A stretch of DNA of 64,000 nt from CAVYOD01 sp963770045 (GCA_963770045.1 CAVYOD010000030.1:7493-71492), one strand, 5' to 3'; positions 22,057-31,140 are shown, numbered from the stretch's first letter. Notes: generated by a model not told the origin, from the sequence alone. Program-made: numbers and translations.

Positions 22057-22084
22057 TTGAAAAAGTGGCCTGTCCCCGTATAAT
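22057..22084 (+). promoter_or_regulatory. Promoter of the DUF72 gene inside the right arm of the element
   Basis: TTGAAA (22057-22062), 16-nt spacer, TATAAT (22079-22084), 12 nt before the ATG at 22097. Confidence 0.5.
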
Positions 22085-22096
22085 AATAGAGACGAC

Positions 22097-23008
22097 ATGA
22101 GGATTGAGATTCCCAGCAGCTACAAACCCTATCTCCGCATCGGGACCTGCTCCTGGAAATACGCTTCCTGGAAAGGGCTGTTCTATGATGCCGAGAAAAA
22201 GTACCGCCCCGACGACTATCTTTCTGATTATTCCAGATGTCTCAACTCGGTCGAGGTCGACCAATGGTTCTGGAGCCTGTTCCCCGGCGGTGTTCGATTG
22301 CCGGAGGCGAGGACGGTCAAGAACTATGCCGCGAGCGTCCCGTCCGATTTCAAGTTCACAGTCAAAGCCCCCAATTCGCTAACCCTCACCCACTTTTATT
22401 CCAAGCAGGCCGGCGGTCACGGCGATTTCGCGGGGACGCCGAACCCCCACTTTTTGGACAATGCTCTCCTCCGGGAATTCTTGGAGAGGCTCGCTCCGCT
22501 CGACAAAAAACTCGGGCCGGTCATGTTCCAGTTTGAATACCTCAACAAAGCCAAGATGGCCTCGCAGCAAGATTTCTTGGAGCGATTCGGCGGCTTCATC
22601 GGCCACGCGCCCAAGGGAGTGCAATACGCCATCGAGATCCGCAATCCGAACTACCTCAATTCCGCGTTTTTTGAGTGCCTCGGAAAACTCCACCTCGGCT
22701 TCGTTTATCTGGAAGGATATTATATGCCCCCCAGCGGCGAGATCTTCGATAGATTCCAGCCGGCGACTTCAGATTTCTGTGTCATCCGCCTCCACGGCGG
22801 CGATAGGCTGGCGATCGAAGCTGAGACCGGCGACATCTGGGACAAAATCATCTCTCCCAAACCCGAAGGAATCAAAGCGGCGGTGCGGATCGTTCGCCAC
22901 AACATCGAACGGAAGATCCTAACCTACGTGAATGTCAACAACCATTTCGAAGGGAGCGCCCCGCTGACGATTGAGCGGTTTGTGAAGGCCCTCTCCCGGG
23001 GAACCTAA
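22097..23008 (+). CDS. DUF72 (YecE-like) TIM-barrel family protein
   Basis: A 303-residue cytoplasmic protein. It carries the DUF72 signatures: an N-terminal IGTCSWKYASWKG, then SVEVDQWFW, FKFTVKAPNSLTL near residue 90, YAIEIRNPNYL near 180, and the C-terminal YVNVNNHFEGSAPLTIE that ends nearly all family members. DUF72 proteins adopt a TIM barrel and are widespread, but their biochemical role is not established. The start codon lies just beyond the right arm of a MITE-like element that provides the promoter. The stop codon overlaps the 3' end of the convergent Fe-S oxidoreductase gene by 4 nt. Confidence 0.92.
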   Translation: MRIEIPSSYKPYLRIGTCSWKYASWKGLFYDAEKKYRPDDYLSDYSRCLNSVEVDQWFWSLFPGGVRLPEARTVKNYAASVPSDFKFTVKAPNSLTLTHFYSKQAGGHGDFAGTPNPHFLDNALLREFLERLAPLDKKLGPVMFQFEYLNKAKMASQQDFLERFGGFIGHAPKGVQYAIEIRNPNYLNSAFFECLGKLHLGFVYLEGYYMPPSGEIFDRFQPATSDFCVIRLHGGDRLAIEAETGDIWDKIISPKPEGIKAAVRIVRHNIERKILTYVNVNNHFEGSAPLTIERFVKALSRGT

Positions 23009-25011
23009 TCCAATGTGGCCGCGACGATCTCGGCCAGGTCTTTGACTTTGACCTTCTCCTGCATCTTCTCGTCCTTGATCCCGTCTTCGAACATGGTCAT
23101 GCAGTAGGGACAGGAGACGGCGATCGTCGACGGATTTTTCTTCAGAGCCTCCTGAGTTCGCTCGAGAGAGATCCGCTTGCCGATGTTTTCTTCCATCCAC
23201 ATCCGCCCGCCGCCCGCGCCGCAGCAGAAGCTCTGGTTCTTGTTCCGGTCCATCTCCAGGGGCGCCCTTCCGCCGTGCGTGGCCTTGATGATCTCGCGGG
23301 GCCGCTCATAGATGTTATTGTACCGGCCGAGGTAACAAGAGTCGTGGAAAACCGTCCGGCCCTCGAACTCCTTCCTGAGCTTGAGTCTTCCCGTGGTGAT
23401 CAGCTCAGAGATCAGCTGGCTGTGGTGAACGACTTCCAGGTCCGCGCCGTACTGTTTGTAGTCATTCTTCAGAGTGCTGAAGCAGTGAGGGCAATAGGTG
23501 ATGATCTTCTTGATCCCGTATTTTTTGAAAAGTTGGACGTTTTCCCGGGCCAATCTATCAAAGACGTACTCGTTGCCCAGCCGGCGCAGCGAGTCGCCGC
23601 AGCACTTCTCCTCGTTCCCGAGGATGCCCCAGGATAATTCGGCCGCGTTGAGGATCTTGGTCATCGAGGCCGCGACGTGGCGGTTCCGGGAATCGAACGA
23701 GCCCGCACAGCCGACGAAGAAGAGATAATCAACCTTGGCCCCGTCGCCCAGGACCTGGACATTCAGGTCATGGGCCCACTTGGCCCGTTCGGTTGGCGCG
23801 AACCCCCACGGGTTGAACCGCTGCTCGATATTTTCAAAGAAGGCAATCAGCTCCTCCGGGAAGGCGGACTTTTCCATGACCAGGTGGCGCCTCATCCAGA
23901 GGATCTTGACCATCTGCTCGATAAACACCGGACACCTCTCCATGCAGGCGCCGCAGGTCGTGCAGGCCCAGAGGGCGTCCGTGGTCACACTCTCCTCATG
24001 GTGGTTGATGAGCGGCACGGCCATGGCGGCGTCCGCCGGAGCGGGGGCGAGTGTGTCGGCCGGTCGGGCGGCCAGGATCTCGGCGCCGCTCTTGAGCATA
24101 TTGTGCTTCCCGGCGAGGATGATCTGTTTGGGATTGAGAGGCTTCTGGGTGTTGTGGGCCGGGCAGGCGGCCTGGCATCTTCCGCACTCCGTGCAGGCGT
24201 AGAAATCGAGAATATCTTTCCAGGAGAACTGGACCACTTTCGAGACGCCGAAGCTCAGGCCTTTTTTGAAGGTCATCCGGGGCATCGTGTTGACAAAGGA
24301 GAAGCTGCGGAAAAAACAGTTGGGGATGGCCGTGAGAATATGGAGGTGTTTTCCATAGGGAAGATAGTTCAAAAAGAAGAGCAGCACGAGCGCATGGATC
24401 CACCAGAACGTCCGCGAGAAGATGTGGAGCGCGGGCGTGGCGAGCGAGCCGTAAAGGTGCGAAATCGCCTTGGAGATGGGCATCCAGCTGACCATGGATT
24501 CAGCCCCCTGCCGGATCTCGCTCCCGTGGAGGCCGAAGTAGGCGACCATCAGAGTTCCGATCAGGGTCAGGATGATAAAGGCGTCGAAGGTGGCCTCGAT
24601 ATAGGGAGGCCGGAAAAAGAGCCGGCGTAAGGCGGCGATGATGACCGCGGCGATAACAACGATTGACATGATGTCGGCCAACAAGAGGATGATTCCGTAG
24701 AGAGGACGGCCCAGGAACTCAAAAGAAAAACGTGGAAAGAGGCCGGCCACAAGGAATTGGAAATTGACCATCAGGAGAAGCATGAATCCCCAGAAAATAA
24801 AGAAGTGATTGATCCCGAACCTGACACTGATCACGCGGAGCTGGCCGAAGGCGTAGACGATCATGTTCTGGAAGCGTTTCCAGAGGTGGTCAAACCGGTT
24901 CTCGTAGCGACCGAGGCACATCAGGGCGAAAAGCCGGTAAACGTTCCTCAAAAAGAAAGCGACGGCGAATATGAAGAGCACGACGAAAACGTAGACTTCT
25001 ATTCGACTCAA
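23005..25011 (-). CDS. Membrane-anchored Fe-S oxidoreductase of the Etf:quinone type (HdrD-like, CCG domains)
   Basis: A 668-residue protein. The first about 240 residues hold five or six membrane helices resembling the NarI/gamma cytochrome b subunit. Next are two 4Fe-4S binding sets (CTECGRCQAACP and CTTCGACMERCP), then two cysteine-rich CCG domains (EEKCCGDSLRRLG, HDSCYLGRYNN, FCCGAGGGRMW). This is the layout of DUF224-type proteins found next to etfAB that pass electrons from Etf to menaquinone. It begins with TTG at 25011, preceded by AAAGGAG 8 nt away and lying 15 nt after the etfA stop. The order etfB-etfA-this gene on one strand supports a single respiratory module. Confidence 0.9.
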   Translation of the reverse strand: MSRIEVYVFVVLFIFAVAFFLRNVYRLFALMCLGRYENRFDHLWKRFQNMIVYAFGQLRVISVRFGINHFFIFWGFMLLLMVNFQFLVAGLFPRFSFEFLGRPLYGIILLLADIMSIVVIAAVIIAALRRLFFRPPYIEATFDAFIILTLIGTLMVAYFGLHGSEIRQGAESMVSWMPISKAISHLYGSLATPALHIFSRTFWWIHALVLLFFLNYLPYGKHLHILTAIPNCFFRSFSFVNTMPRMTFKKGLSFGVSKVVQFSWKDILDFYACTECGRCQAACPAHNTQKPLNPKQIILAGKHNMLKSGAEILAARPADTLAPAPADAAMAVPLINHHEESVTTDALWACTTCGACMERCPVFIEQMVKILWMRRHLVMEKSAFPEELIAFFENIEQRFNPWGFAPTERAKWAHDLNVQVLGDGAKVDYLFFVGCAGSFDSRNRHVAASMTKILNAAELSWGILGNEEKCCGDSLRRLGNEYVFDRLARENVQLFKKYGIKKIITYCPHCFSTLKNDYKQYGADLEVVHHSQLISELITTGRLKLRKEFEGRTVFHDSCYLGRYNNIYERPREIIKATHGGRAPLEMDRNKNQSFCCGAGGGRMWMEENIGKRISLERTQEALKKNPSTIAVSCPYCMTMFEDGIKDEKMQEKVKVKDLAEIVAATLD

Positions 25012-25026
25012 AGCTGGTCTCCTTTC

Positions 25027-26386
25027 CTAGGCCTTCTCAGCCGCCTGAGAAGCCGGTCTGACGCCCTGGGCCCGCAGCTGCTCGATCAGGGCCGGGATAA
25101 TCTCGAAGACATCCCCGACAATGCCGACGTGGGCGACCTCAAAGATCGGCGCCGTTTTGTCCTTGTTGATGGCCATGATGTAATCCGCGTCCTGCATTCC
25201 GACCAGGTGCTGGATGGCCCCGGAGATCCCGCAGGCGATGTAGAGCTTGGGCTTGACGGTTTTCCCCGTCTGCCCGACCTGGCGTTCATGGGGCATCCAG
25301 CCGGCGTCAACGGCGCTTCTCGAGGCGCCGACCACCCCGCCCAAGAGGTCGGCCAGCTCCTGCAGCATTTTGAAGTTCTCGGGGCCCTGCATGCCCCGGC
25401 CGCCGCTGACGATCACGTCCGCCGCGGCGATGTTGACCGACCCTTCGGTCAGGAGCGGCGTCAGCTCCAAGATCTTGGCCGTGATCTTCTCCTTTTCCAG
25501 GGTGAATGGTTCGCGGATGACCTCTCCCGTTTTCCCGGGATTGAAGACGGGCTTGGGCATGACGTGGGGCCGGACGGTCGACATCTGGGGCCGCGCTTTC
25601 TCTGTCAGAATCGTCGCCATGATATTCCCCCCAAAGGCGGGCCGCGTCTGTTCGAGGAGCCGCTTCTCTTTATCGATGCTCAGTCCGGTGCAGTCGGCGG
25701 TCAGACCGGTCTTGAGCTCCGTTGCCACCGCTCCCGCTAGGTCCCGGCCCTGGCCCGTCGCGCCGATAAGGATGATCTCGGGTTTGTATTTCCGGGTCAG
25801 GGAAGCCGTTCCCTGCAGATAAGGAAAGGTGAGATAATGGCCGAGCAGAGGGTCATCCATGAGATAGACCTTATCCGCGCCATACCCGAAGGCTTCCTCG
25901 ACCAATTTGTCGACCTTGGAGCCGAGAACAAAGGCCGCAAGCTCGACCCCCAGGTCCCCGGCCAACCTTTTCCCCACGCCCAGGAGCTCCCAGGATACGG
26001 GATGAGCCTTTCCCTCCGCGTGCTCGACAAAAACCCAGACTCCCTTCCAGCCGTCTCCGGGAGGCTCGGGCTTGGGTTTCTCGACTTCGGCTTTGGCCGT
26101 GACCGGACGGCGCGGCCCCGGCGACGCTTTCCGCTTTGAGCTTATCCAGGAGTTTTTGCTCTTCCGGAGTGAAATACATTTCGAGCGCCGCGGCGGGGCA
26201 ATCTTTCACGCACTTCTGACAGCCGATGCATTTTTCAAGGAGAATGATCGGTTCCCCCCGGTCGTTCATTTCGATGGCATCTGTCGGACAGGCCATCCTG
26301 CATCTTTCTCCGCAGGCGATGCATTTTCCGGCCAGGAGCTGCGCTTTTCCCCGGGGCCTCTTTATCTTTTTTGCCTTCTCGTCCAT
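25027..26386 (-). CDS. etfA: Electron transfer flavoprotein alpha subunit with N-terminal ferredoxin domain (frameshifted)
   Basis: The first frame (from ATG 26386, site AGGGAG) encodes a ferredoxin domain with two 4Fe-4S motifs, CIACGERCRMACP and CIGCQKCVKDCP, within residues 18-60. After a frame change at about 26105-26118 the reading continues as EtfA: WVFVEHAEGK, the N-terminal domain, then the FAD-binding end with SGGRGMQGPENF, GASRSAVDAGW, VGQTGKTVKPKLY and CGISGAIQHLVGM. The total is about 452 residues. EtfA and EtfB bind FAD and AMP or FAD and accept electrons from acyl-CoA or hydroxy-acid dehydrogenases. Ferredoxin-fused EtfA is known from anaerobes, where the clusters link Etf to other Fe-S proteins. 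Confidence 0.9.
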
Positions 26387-26408
26387 CTTTCTTTCTCCCT
26401 AATTGGGC

Positions 26409-27227
26409 CTATCCCTCCAGCCTCACGAAGCCCCACTGAAAAAGCTTGCTGATCATGGTCTCGACGGCCGGACGCTTTTGTTCGCCCTCCCCGGGGATGA
26501 TCTCGCCTTTTTCCCTCTGCGGAGCGAAGATCCGTCTGACCTGGGTGGGTGAGCCCTTGAGCCCGATCGTGGCCGGGTCCAGTTTCAGGAACTCGTTGGA
26601 CCAGACGGTGACCGGGGCATCAGCGGCTTCAAGCCTTCCCGGGACCGTGGGATAACGGGGGATGTTGATCTCCCGGACCAAAGTCAGAAGGGCGGGAAGC
26701 GGAGCCTCAATGACCTCGTGCCATTCTTCGAGCTTGCGACGGACTCTTATGTTCTTTCTGGCCATATCGACGACCAGAATCTGATCGACCAGAGTCAGTT
26801 GAGAATATCTGAGGCGGCAGGCAATGCCGGGGCCTACCTGGGCGGTATCTCCATCAATGGTCTGCTTTCCGCAGATAACCAGGTCGACCGGTTGCTTCTG
26901 GTTGAGCCGTTTGACGGCCTCGGCCAGAACAAGGCTGGTGGCCCAGGTGTCTGCTCCGCCGAAAACTCGGTCGCTGAGCAGGACGGCGTCATCGGCTCCC
27001 TGGGAGATGGCCCGCCTGAGGACAATCTCGGCCGAGGGAGGGCCCATCGAAATCACCGTGACATGAGCCCCGTATTTATCCTTAAGGCGCAGGCCTCCTT
27101 CCACGGCGTGAGTGTCAAAAGGATTGGTGATGAAGGGGACACCTTCCCGAATCAGCGTGTTGGTAACAGGGTCGATCTTGACCTGGGTCGTGTCTGGAAC
27201 CATCTTCACGCAAACGACAATGTACAT
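26409..27227 (-). CDS. etfB: Electron transfer flavoprotein beta subunit
   Basis: A 272-residue protein, standard for EtfB. The N-terminus MYIVVCVKMVPDTTQVKID and the central VICGKQTIDGDTAQVGPGIA (residues about 113-132), which forms the nucleotide-binding loop, are diagnostic; the family EEWHEVIEAPLPALLTL segment follows. The start ATG at 27227 is preceded by GAGGAAAAAG. It is the first gene of the etfB-etfA-Fe-S oxidoreductase operon, 22 nt before etfA. A variant loop that decides whether this Etf is bifurcating could not be judged by eye. Confidence 0.95.
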   Translation of the reverse strand: MYIVVCVKMVPDTTQVKIDPVTNTLIREGVPFITNPFDTHAVEGGLRLKDKYGAHVTVISMGPPSAEIVLRRAISQGADDAVLLSDRVFGGADTWATSLVLAEAVKRLNQKQPVDLVICGKQTIDGDTAQVGPGIACRLRYSQLTLVDQILVVDMARKNIRVRRKLEEWHEVIEAPLPALLTLVREINIPRYPTVPGRLEAADAPVTVWSNEFLKLDPATIGLKGSPTQVRRIFAPQREKGEIIPGEGEQKRPAVETMISKLFQWGFVRLEG

Positions 27228-27407
27228 CGCTTTTTCCTCTTTCCTTTAAAGCTGGGGAATTTTTAAATTAAAAGGACGCTAAACAAAAAACCAGATCTTA
27301 TAAACTCCCGATTGCGGCGGTGATATCCTCATCGCCGCAACTTAACCACATGAACCTGCATCATTCAAAAATTAAATCTATCAAAAAAGCAAGAATTAGT
27401 AAAGACG

Positions 27408-27437
27408 TTGACAAATTTTGGCCGGCTCGGCTATAAT
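27408..27437 (+). promoter_or_regulatory. Consensus sigma-70 promoter of tmRNA
   Basis: TTGACA (27408-27413), 18-nt spacer, TATAAT (27432-27437), both perfect hexamers, 19 nt before the mature 5' end. Confidence 0.85.
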
Positions 27438-27456
27438 CTGGCTGTAAGAAGGAGAT

Positions 27457-27803
27457 GGGGGCGAACAGGATTCGACGGAGACAGTGAGACAGAAGTAGCA
27501 TGTCGAGGCTCCACCCACCTCGAAAAAAAGGTGGAAAACAAACTACCTGCAGAACCATTTGCAGTCGCTGCCTAAATAGGCATGCCGTTTCTCGAGTTCT
27601 CGCCTGCGGTTCTTGAGAGGCGTCGACCAGCAGGATGGCGAGCCGGGTCCGTCCCGAACCCGGTGAGCGAGATTCCGTCGGGGCTGGTTCAGCGGCGTTT
27701 TTCCTCCTCGGACGCCACTGAACGAGAGAGACAGAGGAGGATAAGCATGTAGAAGCTAGCTGTTGAATGTCTTCGGACGCGGGTTCGATTCCCGCCGCCT
27801 CCA
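27457..27803 (+). ncRNA. ssrA: Transfer-messenger RNA
   Basis: The 5' end GGGGGCGAACAGGATTCGACG and the 3' T-arm and acceptor end (GGGTTCGATTCCCGCCGCCTCC) are diagnostic of tmRNA. GGGGGCG pairs with CGCCTCC to form the acceptor stem, with A27803 as discriminator; the CCA is not encoded. The tag frame reads ENKLPAEPFAVAA followed by TAA, ending in the usual AVAA degradation signal. tmRNA with SmpB rescues stalled ribosomes. Confidence 0.96.
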
Positions 27804-27813
27804 AAACAGTTTC

Positions 27814-29112
27814 ATGAGGTTGCGCCGTAGAAGAAGAAATATCCGCTCCATCGCCCCCTCCGTTTTTCTGCTTCTTCTCGCGGTGCTCTCTCCGGCGCTC
27901 ACAAAAAATCTCCTCAAAATATCAGCCCTGAACCTGCCGGGCGGGAGCCGGGTGGACATCGAATCATCTTTTCCTCTGACTTCCAGTTTGGAACAAAACG
28001 GCTCTTTTCTCTTCGTCCACATCCAGACAAAATCTTCCTTCCAGATCCAACAGGGAAAAATCGAGAGCGGGTTCATAAAATCCTTCGGCTGGTCCAAAGG
28101 AAGCGAGGGCTACACTCTGGTCATCGAGATTCAATCGGCTGCCTTCCGGCATGAAGCGACAACCCGGAGCGACCTTCACCAAATCTCAATTGTCCTGTCG
28201 ACGGCCGAAGCGAACCAACCCGTAGCCTCTGCACCTCCCGCAGATTCAAAGGTGAAGAGCCAGGAGATCAAAACTCCGGAGATCCAGAGCCCCCCTGTGA
28301 AAGAGCCCGAAGAGAAGAAAGCCGAGGAAAAGAAAGCCATCGAGCCTCCCGTTCAGCTCCCGGTTCAACCCGATCCCGAGGCGCCCTCCCCGGAGAAGGT
28401 CGCGGCCCTACCTTTCCCCTCGAAAAAGATCAGGACGATCGTCATCGATCCCGGCCACGGCGGCCTCGAGACCGGAGCCAAAGGGAAATTTGGGGCGCTG
28501 GAAAAAGACGTCACACTGGTCATCAGCCAAAAGCTGAAGGCCTTGATCGAGCGGAATCTGGCCTGCCGCGTCGTTTTGGCCAGGGATAAGGACGTCGATG
28601 TTTCGTTGGACAGCCGGGCCGCCATCGCCAACAACAACAAAGCCGACCTCTTTATCAGTGTTCACGCCAACGGCTCCTATCAAAAAAAAGCCCACGGATC
28701 CGAGACGTTTTTTCTGAGCGCGATCGCCCCGGATGAGGAAACGCGGAAACTGGCTTACATGGAGAACAATTCCCGTGAGCTTGAGGGCCGGATTGAAAAA
28801 GAAGAGCAGGACGAGGTCAAGCTCATTCTCTGGGACCTGGCTCAGACGGCTTATCTGAAGGATAGCAGCCGGCTGGCCGAGATCATCCAGAACAACCTCA
28901 ACGATCTGCTTGGCACCGCCAACCGGGGCATCAAACAGGCGCCATTCAAGGTTCTCACCGCTGTGGCCTGCCCGGCGGTCCTGGTCGAAGTCGCATTTAT
29001 CTCCAACCCCGAAGAAGAGAAAGAGCTGGTGGACGAGGGGTTCCAAAACAGGGTGGCCGAGGCCATCTATCGCGGCCTGCAGAGCTACCTCAAGCTTTAT
29101 CCTCGCGGATAA
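27814..29112 (+). CDS. N-acetylmuramoyl-L-alanine amidase (AMIN + Amidase_3)
   Basis: A 432-residue secreted enzyme. The ATG at 27814 begins a strongly basic N-region followed by a hydrophobic signal (residues 1-32). An AMIN-type beta domain (about 36-125) for cell-wall targeting follows, then a Pro/Glu/Lys-rich linker (about 140-205), then the Amidase_3 catalytic domain. Zn ligands are visible as DPGHGG, the Glu of ALEKDV, SVHANG and the catalytic Glu in VEVAFISN. It cleaves the amide bond between MurNAc and the stem peptide during division or turnover. The start codon is only 10 nt after the tmRNA and has no clear Shine-Dalgarno. GerMN and der follow closely. Confidence 0.93.
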   Translation: MRLRRRRRNIRSIAPSVFLLLLAVLSPALTKNLLKISALNLPGGSRVDIESSFPLTSSLEQNGSFLFVHIQTKSSFQIQQGKIESGFIKSFGWSKGSEGYTLVIEIQSAAFRHEATTRSDLHQISIVLSTAEANQPVASAPPADSKVKSQEIKTPEIQSPPVKEPEEKKAEEKKAIEPPVQLPVQPDPEAPSPEKVAALPFPSKKIRTIVIDPGHGGLETGAKGKFGALEKDVTLVISQKLKALIERNLACRVVLARDKDVDVSLDSRAAIANNNKADLFISVHANGSYQKKAHGSETFFLSAIAPDEETRKLAYMENNSRELEGRIEKEEQDEVKLILWDLAQTAYLKDSSRLAEIIQNNLNDLLGTANRGIKQAPFKVLTAVACPAVLVEVAFISNPEEEKELVDEGFQNRVAEAIYRGLQSYLKLYPRG

Positions 29113-29122
29113 AAAGGACCTT

Positions 29123-29701
29123 ATGGACAAAAAAAAATTGGGAATCCTCGGGTTCCTATTTCTTCTCCTGATCGGGCTGATTTATCTCTTGTTCCGGACA
29201 GGAGCGGGAGAGAAATCTAAGCCGACGCCAGGGGCTCCGCCCGCCGAGACCCAGCCCCAGCCCAAGGACATGGAAAAAGGGAAGAAGGTGACGCTCTTCT
29301 TCTTGTCCGAGGAGGACAGTCTCCTCCATCCTGAAGAGCGAGAGATTGCCGTGCGCTCATCAACCGCCGAAGAGGCCCAGGAGGTCATCGACGAACTGAT
29401 CAAGGGCCCCCGGAGCGAGTTGATCTCTTCCCTTCCTCCCGAAACGAAGCTGAGACAACTCTTTGTCACCAAGGACGGAATGGCCTACGTCGATTTCTCG
29501 AAGGAGATCATGGAGAAGCATCCCTCGGGGTCTTCGGCGGAATTGTCGACCGTTTATTGCGTCGTCAATTCCTTGACCTACAATTTTCCTTCCCTGAAAA
29601 GAGTCTTTGTCTTGGTCGAAGGCGGCGAGAGGGAGACTCTCGACGGCCACATCGACCTGAGCAAGCCCTTTCTTCCAGATTACACCCTGATCGCCAAATA
29701 G
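29123..29701 (+). CDS. GerMN-domain membrane-anchored protein
   Basis: A 192-residue protein with one N-terminal membrane segment (LGILGFLFLLLIGLIYLLF, residues about 5-23), a Pro/Lys-rich linker and a GerMN domain. The domain is seen in VTLFFLSEEDSLLHPEERE, a helix around AQEVIDELIKGPRSE, then LPPETKLRQLFV, GMAYVDFSKE and a helix-strand pair around TVYCVVNSLTYNFPSLKRVFVLV. GerMN domains occur in spore germination and lipoprotein LpqB contexts and are thought to bind ligands or partners at the envelope. The ATG at 29123 has AAGGA upstream. It follows the amidase by 10 nt and precedes der by 9 nt, so one operon. Confidence 0.85.
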   Translation: MDKKKLGILGFLFLLLIGLIYLLFRTGAGEKSKPTPGAPPAETQPQPKDMEKGKKVTLFFLSEEDSLLHPEEREIAVRSSTAEEAQEVIDELIKGPRSELISSLPPETKLRQLFVTKDGMAYVDFSKEIMEKHPSGSSAELSTVYCVVNSLTYNFPSLKRVFVLVEGGERETLDGHIDLSKPFLPDYTLIAK

Positions 29702-29710
29702 CTGTGCCCG

Positions 29711-31024
29711 GTGAAAAAACTGCCCCGTGTCGTGATCGTCGGCTTCCCCAACGTCGGAAAGTCGACCCTGTTTAACCGGCTGCTGAGGCAAAAAAAATCG
29801 TTAGTTCACTCCCTGCCCGGCATGACCCGCGACTCGGTGACCGCGCCCTGCACCCTCCGGGACCGGAAGTTCCTCCTCGTCGACACCGGCGGATTTTTCG
29901 GCGCCGAAGGGGAGCCCATCGCCGACCAGGTCAGGCAGAAAGCCTGGGAGGCAGCTCGGCAGGCGGACTTGGTCCTCTGCCTGCTCGACGGTCGCAGGGG
30001 TCTTTTGCCGGCCGAGAAGGAGCTCTTCATCGCGCTGAAGAAGCTCAATAAACCTGTCCTCCCGGTGGTCAACAAAATGGAGATGCTCTCCGATGAGGAG
30101 GGGCTGTCCGATTTTTATGCTCTGGGTGAGGACCGGTTGATCGTGATCTCGGCCGAGCACAAGGTCAATCTTGAAAACCTCGAGGACGCGATCGTCGCTT
30201 CCTTGCCCCTTGCCGCATCCGAGAAGGAAGAGCCGAAGCCGCTCAAGATTGCGATCGTCGGCCGGATCAACGTCGGGAAATCCTCCCTCATCAACCGTCT
30301 CTGCGGCGAGGAGCGGCTGATCGTGAGCCGTACTCCGGGCACGACCCGTGACAGCACGGACAGCCTCGTCATCCGCAACATGAAGTCCTTTTCTCTGGTC
30401 GATACGGCCGGGATCCGGAAGCTCGGCAGCACCCGTGACCAGCGGGAGAAGGCAGGCATCATCAAGGCCACGGCGAACATCGGCCAGGCTGATGTCGTCT
30501 GCTTGGTTCTGGATGCCCTCGAATTTCCGACCCGGCAGGACGCGGCCATCGCCCAGCTGGCCCACGTTTCAGGGAAGCCAATGGTCATCGCCCTCAACAA
30601 ATGGGACTTGATCAAGGAAGAAGCCAAGGACCAGGAAGAATTCAAGACCAGGCTCTTCCGGAGACTGGATTTTGTGAGCTACGCCCCGCTTCTCTTTGTC
30701 TCCGCCCGGACAGGACAGAGGGTGGTGAAAATCCTCGAACTGGCCGAGCAGGTTTATGCCAATGCCCAGATCCGCATCGAGACCTCCCGGCTGAACAGGT
30801 TTCTGGCAAAGATCCTGGAGAGCCATTCCCCTCGTTCCAAGGATAAGGGAAAGATCAAGATCAAATTTATGACCCAGAAGGGCATTCTTCCTCCGACCTT
30901 TTTCCTGTTTGGCCACGTCCAGAAACCCCTGGACCCGGCCTATGAAAAGTTCTTCATCCAGCGCCTGCGGGAAGAATTTGGCCTCTGGGGCACCCCCATC
31001 CGGCTCTTTCTCCGGAAAAGCTAA
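29711..31024 (+). CDS. der: Ribosome biogenesis GTPase Der (EngA)
   Basis: A 437-residue double GTPase with the KH-like C-terminal domain, normal for Der, which matures the 50S subunit. Domain 1 has GFPNVGKST and DTGGFF; domain 2 has GRINVGKSS, DTAGIRK and NKWD. The base-recognition motif of domain 1 reads NKME instead of the usual NKxD, a substitution that could lower guanine specificity or be a natural variant. The protein starts with GTG at 29711. It ends just before a repeat element that separates it from the convergent DUF4097 gene. Confidence 0.96.
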   Translation: MKKLPRVVIVGFPNVGKSTLFNRLLRQKKSLVHSLPGMTRDSVTAPCTLRDRKFLLVDTGGFFGAEGEPIADQVRQKAWEAARQADLVLCLLDGRRGLLPAEKELFIALKKLNKPVLPVVNKMEMLSDEEGLSDFYALGEDRLIVISAEHKVNLENLEDAIVASLPLAASEKEEPKPLKIAIVGRINVGKSSLINRLCGEERLIVSRTPGTTRDSTDSLVIRNMKSFSLVDTAGIRKLGSTRDQREKAGIIKATANIGQADVVCLVLDALEFPTRQDAAIAQLAHVSGKPMVIALNKWDLIKEEAKDQEEFKTRLFRRLDFVSYAPLLFVSARTGQRVVKILELAEQVYANAQIRIETSRLNRFLAKILESHSPRSKDKGKIKIKFMTQKGILPPTFFLFGHVQKPLDPAYEKFFIQRLREEFGLWGTPIRLFLRKS

Positions 31025-31027
31025 AAT

Positions 31028-31140
31028 CGTCATCTCGTCTCTCTGGTCTATCTTGTCTGTCTCGCCAAAGAAAAGAGAAACACGAGTCCCCCTTCACTTC
31101 TTATGACGGAGACGAGACGACGAGATAGACGAGACAGACG
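31028..31140. repeat. GACGAGA-type inverted repeat between convergent genes
   Basis: The left arm (31028-31066) is built of TCTCGTC/TCTATC units and the right arm (31105-31140) of the complementary GACGAGA/TAGACGA units, with a 38-nt spacer. The arms can fold into a long imperfect hairpin between the ends of der and the DUF4097 gene. Confidence 0.8.

Larger units (their letters stand above)
21777..22087. mobile_element. MITE-like element with about 35-bp terminal inverted repeats
   Basis: The left end (21777-21811) and the reverse complement of the right end (22053-22087) match almost throughout: ATTATTATA, then GGGGAC, then CACTTTTTCAAAA or a close variant. The 240 bp between them hold no credible gene. 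The element exactly fills the gap between the divergent lutP and DUF72 genes, and each arm contains an outward-facing promoter. This looks like a non-autonomous miniature element; no transposase is nearby, and no clear target duplication outside the arms is seen. Confidence 0.6.

Noticed and set aside
23677..24630. Long plus-strand frames opposite the Fe-S oxidoreductase, etfA and lutP genes
   Set aside because: All are antisense shadows in GC-rich coding DNA; the minus-strand proteins have diagnostic motifs.
27361..27804. 147-codon minus-strand frame
   Set aside because: It lies over the tmRNA and its promoter, both of which are unmistakable.
31028..31140. CRISPR array
   Set aside because: The repeat units are 7-9 nt, degenerate and without spacers of constant length; no cas genes are present.
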